Source: Alistipes sp.
Lineage (GTDB): Bacteria; Bacteroidota; Bacteroidia; Bacteroidales; Rikenellaceae
DNA length: 64,000 nucleotides
Direction of reading: 5' to 3'
Assembly: GCA_017559685.1 (NCBI GenBank)
Contig: JAFYQY010000013.1
Span: forward strand, 1 to 64,000
The first letter of the stretch is position 1; every line of letters begins with the position of its first letter. The notes under the pieces are model-generated. The model had not been told where the DNA came from and did no database searches. It saw only the letters and a list, made by a program, of their open reading frames with translations. This document shows positions 1 to 9,645 of this stretch, one piece after another. Position numbers and translations under genes: made by a program.

Positions 1-125
1 ATCTATACTTTCACAAACGCTACCCTCTTCAAATACTACACTTGTTATTTTGGGTAGATATGAACCATAAGAATAACAAGGGCAGAATAAATAAGCCGGT
101 ATTTTTGTTACTTCTTTACTTATTT
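1..125. other. Intergenic edge, no gene seen
   Basis: This AT-rich stretch lies downstream of the minus-strand rhamnosidase gene. I see no ORF, no convincing terminator hairpin and no promoter box in it. The operon may continue past the window edge. Confidence 0.5.
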
Positions 126-2693
126 TTACTTTAATTCCAACGACTCGGTATAGGTGCCGCTTTCGTAGTGTTTTGCCTCGCTTGCACCCGGTAAGGTTAC
201 GCTTGCGGTAGCGCCTTCAGGGATAGTAAACTCCCATATCCACTTATCGCCCTCGTAGCGCCAAGCACTCTTAATCAAGCCTGCTGCCGAGTTGTACTCC
301 GCATTGACAAAGCCCAAGCGCTTGTCTGGTATAGGCTTCATTACGATATGCTTGAAACCTGGGTTTGAAGCGTCGCACGAGATACCAGCAACGGTCTCCC
401 AAATCCACTCGCAGACACATCCATAGGCGTAGTGGTTGAAGCTGTTCATACCGCCCTCACCAATACCTTTCTCGATAGTATAGCTATCCCAACGCTCCCA
501 GATTGTGGTTGCACCATTGTCAATCGAGTAGAGCCAGCTCGGGTTCTTACGCTGGAAGAGCAACTCATAAGCGATATCTTCCATATCGTTCTCGGTGAGT
601 GTGCCCATCAGAATCGAAGTACCAAGGAAACCTGTCTGCAAACAATTGCCGTGCTCCTCGAAGTTCTTGCGAAGGCGAGCAATGAGATTCTCCTTCGCCT
701 TGCCCTCTACTACGCCTGCCTTCAATGCGAAGAGTGCAGGGGTCTGCATAGTGTTGAGGATTGGTTCGCAGAACGAGCCGTCAACCTTGATAAAGTTCTT
801 CTTAATATAGGTTTTAGCCTCTTTTACCATATCGAGATACCTCTTTGGATCACGACCTGTAGCCTTTGCCATATCGGCCATATATTGAGCGTCAATCACC
901 CAATATGCAGCACCAAAGAAGTTCCAATACTCGATAGCCTCAGGCAAAACCTCCTTTGTGCCAGGCTTGAAGTTCAACTTGAAGTAGCACTCGAGAGGCT
1001 CGTAGCTTACCCAATCGGCATACTGATTCTTCTTGTTCTCCTCGAGAAGCTCGTTGTGGTTGTACTTAGTCTCGGCAACGTGCTTCATAAACTTCTCCAT
1101 AGCCTCCCAGTTCTCGTCGATGATGCGAGTATCGCCAAACTGCTTCCACGCTGTCCAAGGCACGATTACACCTGCATCAGCCCAACCGAAACGCATATAC
1201 GAGTCGCCAAAAGGGCCAACAGGAGCCACACCAGGGAAACCTCCATACTCATTCTGTCTGTCACGCATATCACGCATCCACTTGCGGAAGAAGTCGTATG
1301 TATTGGCGAAGAATGCACCTGTCTCGGCAAACACCTGCGTGTCGGCAGTCCAGCCCAGACGCTCGTTGCGCTGCGGGCAGTCGGTAGGTACCGAAAGGTA
1401 GTTAGAGAGCTGTCCCCAATAGGTATTTGCGATGAGTTTGTTGATAAGTGCGTTGCCCGTAGTGATTTTACCAATCTCCATCTCTTGTTTGATAGAGGTC
1501 ACAGGGATAGACTTCACGCTCTTAATCTTCACCGTACCTGTAGCAACGATATCGAGATAGCGGTAGCCAAAGAACGAGTAGCGAGGGCTATACGATACAT
1601 AGCCGCCTTTGCCAAAGGTGTAGACGGTGCGGATACCATCCTGCTGACCACGAATATTGCGGTGGTGACAACTTCCCTCGGGACCATCAACCAAACGAGA
1701 TTTTGCTCCGTTACCATCGTTGAGAATCTCGGCTGGGAGGCAGGTCAATACAGTACCCTCCTCCGCCTTAAACTCGAATGCAGGAACGGCAGCGCAGTTC
1801 TGACCGAAGTCAATAACCAATGTTTCGCCCTCATTGAGAACGATAGTATCTCCATCGGTATACTTGCGGAGAACGACAACCTTACCGTAAGCCTCCTCGG
1901 TAGCGCCCTCTACGCCCTTGTAGACATAGATTTCGATAGGCGAAATAGTGAGGTCGTGACGAAGGCAAACCTCCGCACCAACCGATGGCACAATCTCGCC
2001 TGCAAACTCGAAGTTCTCCTCCGGGGTTGAAAGCTTCTCAGGCGTCTCGAAGCCCAACTTCTCACGAGCATCGTACTCCTCACCGTCGTAGATACCTGCG
2101 TGCTTCACAGGGCCTGCGATACCCGCCTTCCAATCCTCAAGGTTTGTACCATAGAGCTGCTTTGTACCGTCGGCAAAAGTCAACTCCAAGACGCCACGAA
2201 AAGCACACTTGTCGCCACGAACGCCCATCTGCTTGCGCCCCGAAACGACTCTGTCAGCCCACCAACCTGGAGTAACCTGTACTGCGAGAGTATTCTCTGC
2301 GCCGGTCTCTGTTTTGAACGCATCGGAGATGTCGTAAGTGAACGAAATTTTGGTCTTTGCAGGGTCGGTATAACCAGGCTTGAGGATATCATTACCTACA
2401 ATCTTACCATTGAGGTAGAGCTCGTAAACGCCCAAGCCCGCAGTCATCCACTTTGCCGAAACAACCTTCTTGTCGTTTTTCAATGTCGAAACAAACCAGC
2501 TCGCACCATCCGCCGAGCGAACGCTCAACTTATCCTTTGGCACAACCGGTGCATCTACCACCGAAATCCACTTCGACGAGTTCCACGCCGAGGCATCGAG
2601 AGCCTCGGTACGCACGCCTACTGTGGCAGCATCCTCACCGCAGCAAGCCGCTGCGGTGAGGAGTGCGATAGTTGCGATTAAGAAATTACGCAT
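126..2693 (-). CDS. Alpha-L-rhamnosidase, GH78 family lipoprotein
   Basis: An 855-residue glycoside hydrolase predicted to release terminal alpha-L-rhamnose from plant or microbial glycans. The N-terminus (MRNFLIATIALLTAAAC) is a lipoprotein signal with cysteines at 17 and 18, so the enzyme is probably anchored at the cell surface or in the periplasm. Beta-sandwich domains occupy about residues 30-420. The catalytic (alpha/alpha)6 barrel follows; its family signature CPQRNERLGWTADTQ lies near residue 437 and carries the conserved acidic residues of GH78. The C-terminus is a beta domain. It is the last gene of the rhamnose operon, 30 bp after rhaD, so it supplies the sugar that the upstream genes import and degrade. 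Length is normal for bacterial GH78. Family assignment is secure; the natural substrate is unknown. Confidence 0.93.
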   Translation of the reverse strand: MRNFLIATIALLTAAACCGEDAATVGVRTEALDASAWNSSKWISVVDAPVVPKDKLSVRSADGASWFVSTLKNDKKVVSAKWMTAGLGVYELYLNGKIVGNDILKPGYTDPAKTKISFTYDISDAFKTETGAENTLAVQVTPGWWADRVVSGRKQMGVRGDKCAFRGVLELTFADGTKQLYGTNLEDWKAGIAGPVKHAGIYDGEEYDAREKLGFETPEKLSTPEENFEFAGEIVPSVGAEVCLRHDLTISPIEIYVYKGVEGATEEAYGKVVVLRKYTDGDTIVLNEGETLVIDFGQNCAAVPAFEFKAEEGTVLTCLPAEILNDGNGAKSRLVDGPEGSCHHRNIRGQQDGIRTVYTFGKGGYVSYSPRYSFFGYRYLDIVATGTVKIKSVKSIPVTSIKQEMEIGKITTGNALINKLIANTYWGQLSNYLSVPTDCPQRNERLGWTADTQVFAETGAFFANTYDFFRKWMRDMRDRQNEYGGFPGVAPVGPFGDSYMRFGWADAGVIVPWTAWKQFGDTRIIDENWEAMEKFMKHVAETKYNHNELLEENKKNQYADWVSYEPLECYFKLNFKPGTKEVLPEAIEYWNFFGAAYWVIDAQYMADMAKATGRDPKRYLDMVKEAKTYIKKNFIKVDGSFCEPILNTMQTPALFALKAGVVEGKAKENLIARLRKNFEEHGNCLQTGFLGTSILMGTLTENDMEDIAYELLFQRKNPSWLYSIDNGATTIWERWDSYTIEKGIGEGGMNSFNHYAYGCVCEWIWETVAGISCDASNPGFKHIVMKPIPDKRLGFVNAEYNSAAGLIKSAWRYEGDKWIWEFTIPEGATASVTLPGASEAKHYESGTYTESLELK

Positions 2694-2723
2694 ATTACTC
2701 TTTTATTCTTTCGTTTACACAGA

Positions 2724-3533
2724 TTATTTCGGGAGGTTGAAAGCAACCGACATCTCACGCATCTGCTCCTCGCTCATACCCTCAGGCTCGAAGCCCATAG
2801 ATTTCGAAGCGATATAGATCAAAGCCGACTTGTTCAACACGTCAACCTGATCGAATGCCTGCATAATATCGGTATCCACAGCGAATACGCCGTGCTTCTC
2901 CCACATTACTACGTCGTAGTCTGCCAACTCGGCGATAGTAGCATCTGCCAACTCAACCGAGCCAGGCAATGTATAAGGCACGATACCCAAGCCACGAGGA
3001 CAGAACGCCTTAGTCTCAGGAATCATACTCCACAACAACTTTGTAGCGACATCCTTCTCGAGGTACTTAGGGTTGTGCGACATAGCCACCAACTCGATTG
3101 GGTGCGTGTGCAACGAAGCCTTGTAAGGCGAACCCTTGCCGATAAGGTAGTTATGCACGCTGAGATGCGACGGAAGCTCCGAAGTAGGCTTCACAACGTT
3201 GTCGGCGATGATTACATACGATGCGCAATCCTCCAAGATGCGGATGATTGAGCCGTTCTCCATAGGTCGACGAGCCAAGTCACGCATACGCATATTGGTA
3301 CCCTTGCAGTAGAAGTAGCAACCCTTCAAGTTTGGCAACTCCGTTCCGATTGGATATACCTGGCTGATAGCAGGCATAGCCTTAATCTCTTCGTCGATAT
3401 ACTCAGTAATATTTACCGTAATATTTCCGCCATTACGCTCCGCCCAGCCCTTCTGCCAAAGGTAGCCAGCCACCTCGGCAACCTTCTCGACCTCGGCTGC
3501 AAGCGCAGGACGATTCTCCAAAATAGATTTCAT
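2724..3533 (-). CDS. rhaD: Rhamnulose-1-phosphate aldolase
   Basis: A 269-residue cytosolic class II aldolase that splits L-rhamnulose 1-phosphate into dihydroxyacetone phosphate and L-lactaldehyde. The RERNGGNI-like loop (AERNGGNIT near residue 32), the LHTHP zinc-binding motif (about 142-146) and the downstream EKHGVFA histidine motif match the RhaD fold. Length is close to the E. coli enzyme (274). It sits 12 bp after rhaT and 30 bp before the rhamnosidase gene in one transcription unit. The lactaldehyde product is the substrate of the reductase encoded two genes upstream. Confidence 0.95.
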   Translation of the reverse strand: MKSILENRPALAAEVEKVAEVAGYLWQKGWAERNGGNITVNITEYIDEEIKAMPAISQVYPIGTELPNLKGCYFYCKGTNMRMRDLARRPMENGSIIRILEDCASYVIIADNVVKPTSELPSHLSVHNYLIGKGSPYKASLHTHPIELVAMSHNPKYLEKDVATKLLWSMIPETKAFCPRGLGIVPYTLPGSVELADATIAELADYDVVMWEKHGVFAVDTDIMQAFDQVDVLNKSALIYIASKSMGFEPEGMSEEQMREMSVAFNLPK

Positions 3534-3545
3534 AGTTTTTCTCCT

Positions 3546-4583
3546 TTATTTTAATAGTTCAGGCAAGAATGAGCTTGCCGCCAAAACCAAGATACCCAAC
3601 ACGAGTACCGCAATAGTCTTCTTCGAGCAACCCTTCCACTCCTTGAGAATAAGTCCCCAAGCATTTGCAAAAATAACATTCAACGCCATCAAGATACAGA
3701 ACGACAAAGTGGTCAAAGTAGCCGACTCTGTAAGGAAGCCCTTACCGAGGCTCAAGCCAAAGAATTGGCTATACCACAACGCACCTGCCAAAGCGCAGAA
3801 GAGCGCATTGTTGAGCCACAAACTACCTTTACCATAGTCGCTAAAGCTCTTATTTTTTGTGTTCTGATAGAGGCAGTAGATTGCGTTTGTAACGAAGCCA
3901 CCCAATGTCACGAGCATTGTAGCAGGCAAGGTCGCAAACATAGGCTCGGTAAGCTCACCGAAGTTGATATCCTTGCCAAACTCCAAACCTACAGCGAAGC
4001 AGCCACTCATCACACCCGCCAAGAGTGCAATAGCCAAGCCCTTCGGGAAGTTGAAGTCCTTAACTGCCGCCTTCTTCTCCTCCTCAGGCAACGAGTTCGC
4101 CTTCATCATACCCGCAACGCCGATAATGGCGATACCCAAGAGGGTTACCACTACGCCCGCAATCACAGGGAAGGTGAGTGCCGAGAGTTTATCCAACTCA
4201 GGGAAGAAGATATTGAGCAACACAGGGCCCAACACTGTACCTCCCGCAGCACAAGTACCGAGAGCGATGCTCTGACCGAGCGCCACACCGAGATAGCGCA
4301 TCGAGAGACCGAAGGTCAAACCTCCAACACCCCACAATACGCCAAAGAGGATAGTCATCCAGATATTGAAGCTATTCTCCGCAGTGAACAACTCGAAGAG
4401 GTTGTGTCCTGTAGGTACCGCCAACAACGCACCCAAGATTGGGAATACGAGCCAAGCGAATACACCCTGCACGAGCCAATACGACTCCCAGCTCCAACCC
4501 TTAACCTTGTTGATAGGCACATAGCTGCTCGATTGGCAGAATGCGCCTACGGCAATAATCAAAAGACCAATGATAATCTCCAT
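3546..4583 (-). CDS. rhaT: L-rhamnose/proton symporter
   Basis: A 345-residue inner-membrane transporter of the RhaT family in the drug/metabolite superfamily, with about ten hydrophobic segments. The N-terminal pattern with KVKGWSWESYW just after the first helix is characteristic of RhaT. It imports L-rhamnose with protons. It lies 5 bp after the lactaldehyde reductase gene and 12 bp before rhaD, so translation is probably coupled. The position between catabolic genes supports rhamnose as substrate. Confidence 0.94.
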   Translation of the reverse strand: MEIIIGLLIIAVGAFCQSSSYVPINKVKGWSWESYWLVQGVFAWLVFPILGALLAVPTGHNLFELFTAENSFNIWMTILFGVLWGVGGLTFGLSMRYLGVALGQSIALGTCAAGGTVLGPVLLNIFFPELDKLSALTFPVIAGVVVTLLGIAIIGVAGMMKANSLPEEEKKAAVKDFNFPKGLAIALLAGVMSGCFAVGLEFGKDINFGELTEPMFATLPATMLVTLGGFVTNAIYCLYQNTKNKSFSDYGKGSLWLNNALFCALAGALWYSQFFGLSLGKGFLTESATLTTLSFCILMALNVIFANAWGLILKEWKGCSKKTIAVLVLGILVLAASSFLPELLK

Positions 4584-4588
4584 AACGA

Positions 4589-5746
4589 CTATTCGTAAGC
4601 AGTTTCGTACAACTTAGCAATATCCTCAACCGATGTTGGGCGAGGGTTACCACCTGTACATACATCGTTGAATGCAGCGACTGCTAAAGCAGGGATATCC
4701 TCCTTCTTCACGCCAATCTCGCACAAGTGCTGTGGAATACCGATGCTCAACGAGAGAGCACGAACTGCGTCGATAGCAGCCTTAACGCCCTCATCTACGC
4801 TCATACCGTCGGTATTTACGCCCATAGCCTTAGCGATGCCCAAATACTTGGCACGAGACTGCGAGTCGGCGTTGTACTCCATAACGTAAGGCAAGAGCAA
4901 CGCATTAGCCACGCCGTGAGGAGTATCGTAGAACGCTCCGAGTGGGTGAGCCATCGAGTGAACGATACCCAAACCTACGTTCGAGAAGCCCATACCTGCG
5001 ATATACTGCGCCTCGGCCATACCTGCACGAGCGGTCTCATCCTTACCATTCTCAACGGCATTCTTGAGGTGTGTTGCAATCAACTCGATAGCCTTAGCCT
5101 CGAACATATCGCTCATAGTCCAAGCGCCAGGAGTGATATAGCTCTCGATAGCGTGAGTCAAAGCATCCATACCTGTAGCTGCGGTCAAGCCCTTAGGCAT
5201 CGAGTACATCAACTCGCAGTCTACAATCGAACACATTGGGATATCGTTAGGGTCAACGCATACCATCTTCTTCTTTGCCTCCTCGTCGGTGATAACGTAG
5301 TTGATAGTCACCTCTGCTGCAGTTCCTGCAGTAGTTGGGATAGCGAAAGTTGGCACTGCACGGTGCTTGGTAGGTGCTACGCCCTCCAACGAACGAACAT
5401 CCGCGAACTCAGGGTTGTTGATGATGATACCAACAGCCTTTGCAGTGTCGATAGACGAGCCTCCACCCAAAGCGATAATGAAGTCTGCGCCCGAAGCCTT
5501 ATAAGCCTCTACACCACGCTGAACATTACCGATTGTAGGGTTAGCCTTCACGTCGCTATAGATCTCGTAAGGGATATTTGCACCCTTCAACACCTCCTCG
5601 ATCTTCTCGGCAACACCGAACTTAATTAAATCCTTGTCGGTTACGAAGAATGCCTTCTTGAAGCCACGCTTTGCCACCTCGTCAGCAATCACCGAGCGAC
5701 AACCTGCACCGAAATACGATGTCTCATTTAATACTATGCGATACAT
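4589..5746 (-). CDS. fucO: Lactaldehyde reductase (iron-dependent alcohol dehydrogenase)
   Basis: A 385-residue group III iron-containing alcohol dehydrogenase, expected to reduce L-lactaldehyde to 1,2-propanediol with NADH. The nucleotide-binding motif ALGGGSSIDTAKA lies near residue 93. Metal ligands are supplied by GMDALTHAIE and by the histidines in IVHSMAHPLGAFYDTPHG. Length matches E. coli FucO (382). It lies only 2 bp after rhaA and 5 bp before rhaT. Its role in disposing of the lactaldehyde from RhaD is inferred from operon context; related enzymes accept several small aldehydes. Confidence 0.9.
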   Translation of the reverse strand: MYRIVLNETSYFGAGCRSVIADEVAKRGFKKAFFVTDKDLIKFGVAEKIEEVLKGANIPYEIYSDVKANPTIGNVQRGVEAYKASGADFIIALGGGSSIDTAKAVGIIINNPEFADVRSLEGVAPTKHRAVPTFAIPTTAGTAAEVTINYVITDEEAKKKMVCVDPNDIPMCSIVDCELMYSMPKGLTAATGMDALTHAIESYITPGAWTMSDMFEAKAIELIATHLKNAVENGKDETARAGMAEAQYIAGMGFSNVGLGIVHSMAHPLGAFYDTPHGVANALLLPYVMEYNADSQSRAKYLGIAKAMGVNTDGMSVDEGVKAAIDAVRALSLSIGIPQHLCEIGVKKEDIPALAVAAFNDVCTGGNPRPTSVEDIAKLYETAYE

Positions 5747-5748
5747 AA

Positions 5749-7002
5749 TTAGTTACGTTTTAAGGTTACCTCATTCTCATACTTCTGAACGTCTGCGATA
5801 AACGCCTCGCCTACAGGAACACCTGCACGCAAGCAGTACATATCCCAAACTGCATTCCAAGGCAAGTTCTTAGCCTCCTCCAAGAGTGCCAAGCGCTCGA
5901 AGCCCTGACCATTTGCCTCGTACTCACGAAGCTGTGCGAGCGGCTCCAACAAAGCACGCAACAAACACTTCTGGGTTGCACGTGTACCTACGATATATGC
6001 GCCAATACGGTTGATTGAAGCATCGAAGTAGTCCAAGCCGATGTGTACACGGTCGAGTGCGTCGCAACGAACGATCTCGTGCATCAAGTCGAGGGTCTCG
6101 TCGTTCATAATAGTTACGTGGTCAGAGTCCCAACGTACAGGACGGCTCACGTGGAGCATAACCTCAGGAACATAGAGGAGCAGCGACGAAAGTTTGTCGG
6201 CTACGCTCTCGGTTGGGTGGAAGTGGCCTGTGTCGAGGGTAACAATCTTACCATTCTGTGCGCCATAGCCAATATAGAAGTCGTTAGAACCTACGGTGTA
6301 GCTCTCCAAACCGATACCGAACACCTTCGACTCGATACAATCCTTCATATTCTCGTACTTCTGCTCGAAAATCTGGTCGAGCGAGTCCTTCAACAAAGCA
6401 CGATACTTCATACGGTTAACGGTGATATCCTTGCTACCGTCGTGTACCCACAAGTTCATAATACAAGGGTCGCCCTGACGACGTCCCATCTCCTCGGCGA
6501 TAGCACGGCAACGCTTTGTGTGCTCGATCCAAAACTTACGAATCTCCTCATCAGGATTCGACAACGACAAGTCACCCGACTTAGGGTGCGAGAACGACGA
6601 CGAGTTGAAGTCGAGCTTAATGCCGTGCTCCAAACCCCACTGAATCCAGCTCTCGAAGTGCTTTGGCTCTACCTTATCACGGTCAACGAACTCGCCACCG
6701 AAGTCGCCATAAATCTCGTGCAAGTTCAAACGCTGCTTGCCCGGAATCAACGACATAGCCTTGAGGATATCGGCACGCAACTCCTCCATATTACGAGCCT
6801 TGCCAGGGTAGTTACCAGTAGCCTGAATACCACCTGTCAAGTCGCCCGCCGACTCAAAACCGCTAACGTCGTCTGCCTGCCAGCAGTGCATCGAAATCTC
6901 TACCGAGTCCATTTTCTCGAGCACCTTCTCTACATCAATGCCAAATTCAGCGTAACGCTCAACGGCAATGTCATAAGCCTGTTTAATTTTTGCTTCGTTC
7001 AT
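5749..7002 (-). CDS. rhaA: L-rhamnose isomerase
   Basis: A 417-residue cytosolic metal-dependent isomerase converting L-rhamnose to L-rhamnulose. Family landmarks include the N-terminal MHCWQADDVSGFE, NLHEIYGDF near residue 95 and DTGHFHPTE near 257, whose acidic and histidine residues bind the metal. Length is typical of the TIM-barrel family (about 415-420). It is separated by 38 bp from the interrupted kinase gene and by 2 bp from fucO. The N-terminal ATG is the only sensible start. Confidence 0.96.
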   Translation of the reverse strand: MNEAKIKQAYDIAVERYAEFGIDVEKVLEKMDSVEISMHCWQADDVSGFESAGDLTGGIQATGNYPGKARNMEELRADILKAMSLIPGKQRLNLHEIYGDFGGEFVDRDKVEPKHFESWIQWGLEHGIKLDFNSSSFSHPKSGDLSLSNPDEEIRKFWIEHTKRCRAIAEEMGRRQGDPCIMNLWVHDGSKDITVNRMKYRALLKDSLDQIFEQKYENMKDCIESKVFGIGLESYTVGSNDFYIGYGAQNGKIVTLDTGHFHPTESVADKLSSLLLYVPEVMLHVSRPVRWDSDHVTIMNDETLDLMHEIVRCDALDRVHIGLDYFDASINRIGAYIVGTRATQKCLLRALLEPLAQLREYEANGQGFERLALLEEAKNLPWNAVWDMYCLRAGVPVGEAFIADVQKYENEVTLKRN

Positions 7003-7040
7003 CTCTTTCTATTTTTTAGGTTTTACAATATTTATGTTTT

Positions 7041-8510
7041 CTATTTCAAATTCTTGAATCGCTCGTAGGCTGCAGCCCAAGCCTCGCCATCCTGTGGAAG
7101 GAACTCCTCGGTCTCGATCGAAGCACGGATAATCTGACGAGCCTCGGCCAACGACGCAACTGCACCAGCACCTACCGCCTGCATCATAATATTACCAATT
7201 GCTGTAGCCTCCGAAGGGCCTGCCAACACTCGCTTGCCGATAGCGTTAGCGGTAAATTGGTTGAGCAACTTATTCTTCGAGCCGCCACCGATAATGTGGA
7301 GCACATCTATCTCGAATGGAGCCATACCCTCCAAGATGTCCAACACCTCACGATAGCGCAAAGCCAAACTCTCGAATATAGTGCGGATAATCTGGGTGTC
7401 ACTCTGCGGAACAGACTGGCCTGTGCGCACACAGAACGCCTCAATAGCCTTCAACATCGACTGCGGATTGGCGAACGATGCGTCGTCGGGGTTGATAAAG
7501 CTAACAAACGGCTCGGCCGAGTGCGCCATCTCCACAATCTGCGGATAGGAGTACTCCTTACCCTCACGCTCCCACTCTTTGCGACATTGTTCCAAAATCC
7601 ACATACCGCAGATATTCTTCAAGAAGCGGGTTGTACCCTCAACACCACCCTCGTTTGTGAAGTTGTGACGGAACTACTCCTCGCTAATGATTGGCTGCTT
7701 GGTTTCGATACCCATCAACGACCAGGTACCCGACGAGAGGTATGCAAACTTCTCATTCTCGGCAGGAACAGCCGCAACAGCTGAAGCGGTGTCGTGGCCT
7801 GCTACAGCCACAACATCAACCTTTCCGATGCGGGTTTCGGTTGCGAGAGCGTCGGTCAACGAGCCAATTACACAACCAGGCATCTGCACCTCAGGGAAGA
7901 TATCGGCCTTCACACCCGCCGCCTCCAACAACGAGGCCTCCAACTTTGCGGTGCGAGGATTCAATATCTGCGAGGTCGAAGCGATAGTGTATTCGCAAAT
8001 CTCCTTGCCCGTAAGCATATAAGACAATGCGTCAGGGATGAAGAGCAACTTTTTAGCCTCGACTACAGGGGTATAACCCTCCTTAACCGCCGCAAAGATT
8101 TGGAACAAGGTGTTGAAGTTCATAAACTGAATACCCGTCTTATCGTAGACCTGCTCACGAGGAACAATCTCGAAGAATTTTTCCTGTGCGCCATCGGTGT
8201 AAGGGTCACGATATGCACGTGGCATTCCGAGTATCGAACCATCCTCGCCCACCGGCACAACATCAACACCCCAAGTGTCAATACCTATCGAGTCGGGTGT
8301 GATACTCTCACGTGCGCACGCAACGAGTCCCTCTTTGAGGTGCTCATACAAGCCGAGCAAGTTCCAATAGAATTTGCCGTGCAACTCTACAATACCGTTA
8401 GGAAAACGTGTGATCTCTCGTGTTTCAATTCTGCCATCACGAAGCGTTCCGATTACCGAGCGACCGCTCGTTGCGCCCAAGTCAAAGGCTAAAAATGTAT
8501 AAATCTTCAT
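7041..8510 (-). pseudogene. rhaB: Rhamnulokinase gene interrupted by one in-frame TAG
   Basis: The first ORF (8510-7674, 278 residues) has the FGGY kinase N-terminus, with FDLGATSGRS, IDTWGVD and AGHDTASAVA, and stops after PIISEE. The TAG is at 7676-7674. Reading on in the same frame gives FRHNFTNEGGVEGTTRF and then LKNICGMW, the expected continuation, to the stop at 7041. The total of 490 codons equals the normal length of the family. The interruption is therefore a single nonsense codon with no frameshift. A one-base change from TCG (Ser), TAC or TAT (Tyr) or another sense codon would create it. TAG ends lon and kdsA here, so it is a genuine stop in this genome. The stop falls next to the sugar/ATP cleft, and neither half should be active alone. 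A sequencing error or a recent mutation are both possible. Confidence 0.85.
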
Positions 8511-8536
8511 TATTTTGTATATTTTTTACATTTATT

Positions 8537-8569
8537 ATTGCAAATTTACGAATAGATTTACTAACTTTG
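8537..8569. promoter_or_regulatory. Divergent rha operon / araC-type promoters
   Basis: The 100-bp gap between rhaB and the regulator gene is AT-rich. On the plus strand ATTG (8537-8540), a 21-bp spacer and TAACTTTG (8562-8569) fit the Bacteroidetes -33/-7 pattern. On the minus strand TAAATTTG (8548-8541) is the best -7 box for rhaB. The two boxes overlap the same region, so one bound regulator could affect both directions. The assignment rests on motif match only. Confidence 0.5.
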
Positions 8570-8610
8570 ATTCTCAAAAATGATATTAAATGTTTCATAT
8601 TTGACACGAG

Positions 8611-9516
8611 ATGAAAGTATTAGACCCAAACTCGCTTAAATATTTAACCATCGGCCCGAACGACGATAGTTGGGGTTTGGTGGCTACAACAGTGGGCACA
8701 CAGGCCATTTTGCCAAACTCGAACTACCCCGCAATGCAACACCCCGACACCTACAACTTCAAGGCGCAGGGCGGTCGTGTTTTGGATGAGTATCAGGTAG
8801 TTTACATCGCCGAGGGTGGCGGCTATTTCGAGTCGCAGTCGATACCTCGTCAGCGCATCGAAGGCGGTACCGTTATACTCCTTTTCCCTGGCGAGCGACA
8901 CCTCTACACCCCAGATCAACAACTCGGCTGGCGAGAGTATTGGATAGGTTTCAAGGGCGAAGTTGCCGACAAGCGAGTTATGGCTGGTTTCTTCTCGCCA
9001 AAAGACGCACTTCTTAATATCGGCTTGAGCAATACGCTCATTGGTCTCTACCGTGATGCCATACGCATTGGCGAGAAGGAGAGCATCGGTTGCCAACAGC
9101 TTCTCGCAGGTATTGTAACCCATATTTTGGGACATATTCTCTACAAGAGCAAACACAATAACGACGGCTCGAATCGCACCGAGGAGGTGATAAACGAGGC
9201 TCGTCAGATGATGCGAGAGAGGGTGCACCACACGCTCCACGCAAAGGATATCTCGGATAGTTTGGGTGTGGGATATTCGTGGTTTAGACAGTCGTTCAAA
9301 CAGGTTACGGGCATTTCGCCAGCGCAGTATATCTCCCGATTGCTGATAAGTCGTGCGAAGGAGATGCTTATGGCGGAGAATCACACCATAACCGAGGTGG
9401 CCTATCTGCTCGGTTTCGAGAGCGTGGGACAATTCTCGACGACATTCCGCAAAATCGAAGGTTCAACCCCTCGACAGTTCCGTGAGGAGAACAAACTTAT
9501 CTATCAAAAGGAGTAG
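8611..9516 (+). CDS. AraC-family transcription regulator, probable rhamnose regulator
   Basis: A 301-residue protein with an N-terminal cupin-like sugar-sensing domain (about 20-160, with GGTVILLFPGERH) and a C-terminal double helix-turn-helix domain (about 200-295). The second HTH contains the AraC signature ITEVAYLLGFESVGQFSTTFRK. It is transcribed divergently from the rhamnose operon across a 100-bp gap, which suggests it senses rhamnose or rhamnulose and controls that operon. The effector is not readable from the sequence. This is a typical one-component AraC regulator, not a hybrid two-component system. Confidence 0.85.
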   Translation: MKVLDPNSLKYLTIGPNDDSWGLVATTVGTQAILPNSNYPAMQHPDTYNFKAQGGRVLDEYQVVYIAEGGGYFESQSIPRQRIEGGTVILLFPGERHLYTPDQQLGWREYWIGFKGEVADKRVMAGFFSPKDALLNIGLSNTLIGLYRDAIRIGEKESIGCQQLLAGIVTHILGHILYKSKHNNDGSNRTEEVINEARQMMRERVHHTLHAKDISDSLGVGYSWFRQSFKQVTGISPAQYISRLLISRAKEMLMAENHTITEVAYLLGFESVGQFSTTFRKIEGSTPRQFREENKLIYQKE

Positions 9517-9587
9517 TTTTCAAAAAGGCTACCCGCTAAAACAGAGCTAGTTACACAAGAGGAGTGAATTTTTTAATATTTTTATGC

Positions 9588-9614
9588 AATATTTATAAAT
9601 ATTTCATATCTTTG
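9588..9614 (+). promoter_or_regulatory. argR promoter with overlapping palindrome
   Basis: TATCTTTG at 9607-9614 is a consensus -7 box. Immediately upstream, 9588-9603 is a perfect 16-bp palindrome, AATATTTATAAATATT, AT-rich like known ARG boxes. Its position inside the promoter would fit autorepression by ArgR. This is inference from spacing and base composition. Confidence 0.5.
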
Positions 9615-9645
9615 CATACACAAATTAACCAACACACATTAACCT

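Noticed and set aside
432..2030. A 532-codon open frame opposite the GH78 gene
   Set aside because: It is antisense to a gene with clear family motifs and has no recognisable protein features. The strong GAG/CTC codon bias produces such frames opposite many genes here.
7674..7676. TAG recoded as an amino acid in rhaB
   Set aside because: lon and kdsA end with TAG at the expected length, so TAG is a stop in this genome. General recoding is not supported.
9038..9244. Additional minus-strand ORF inside the AraC-type gene, and similar small frames elsewhere
   Set aside because: They lie inside well-supported genes and lack motifs or start signals of their own.
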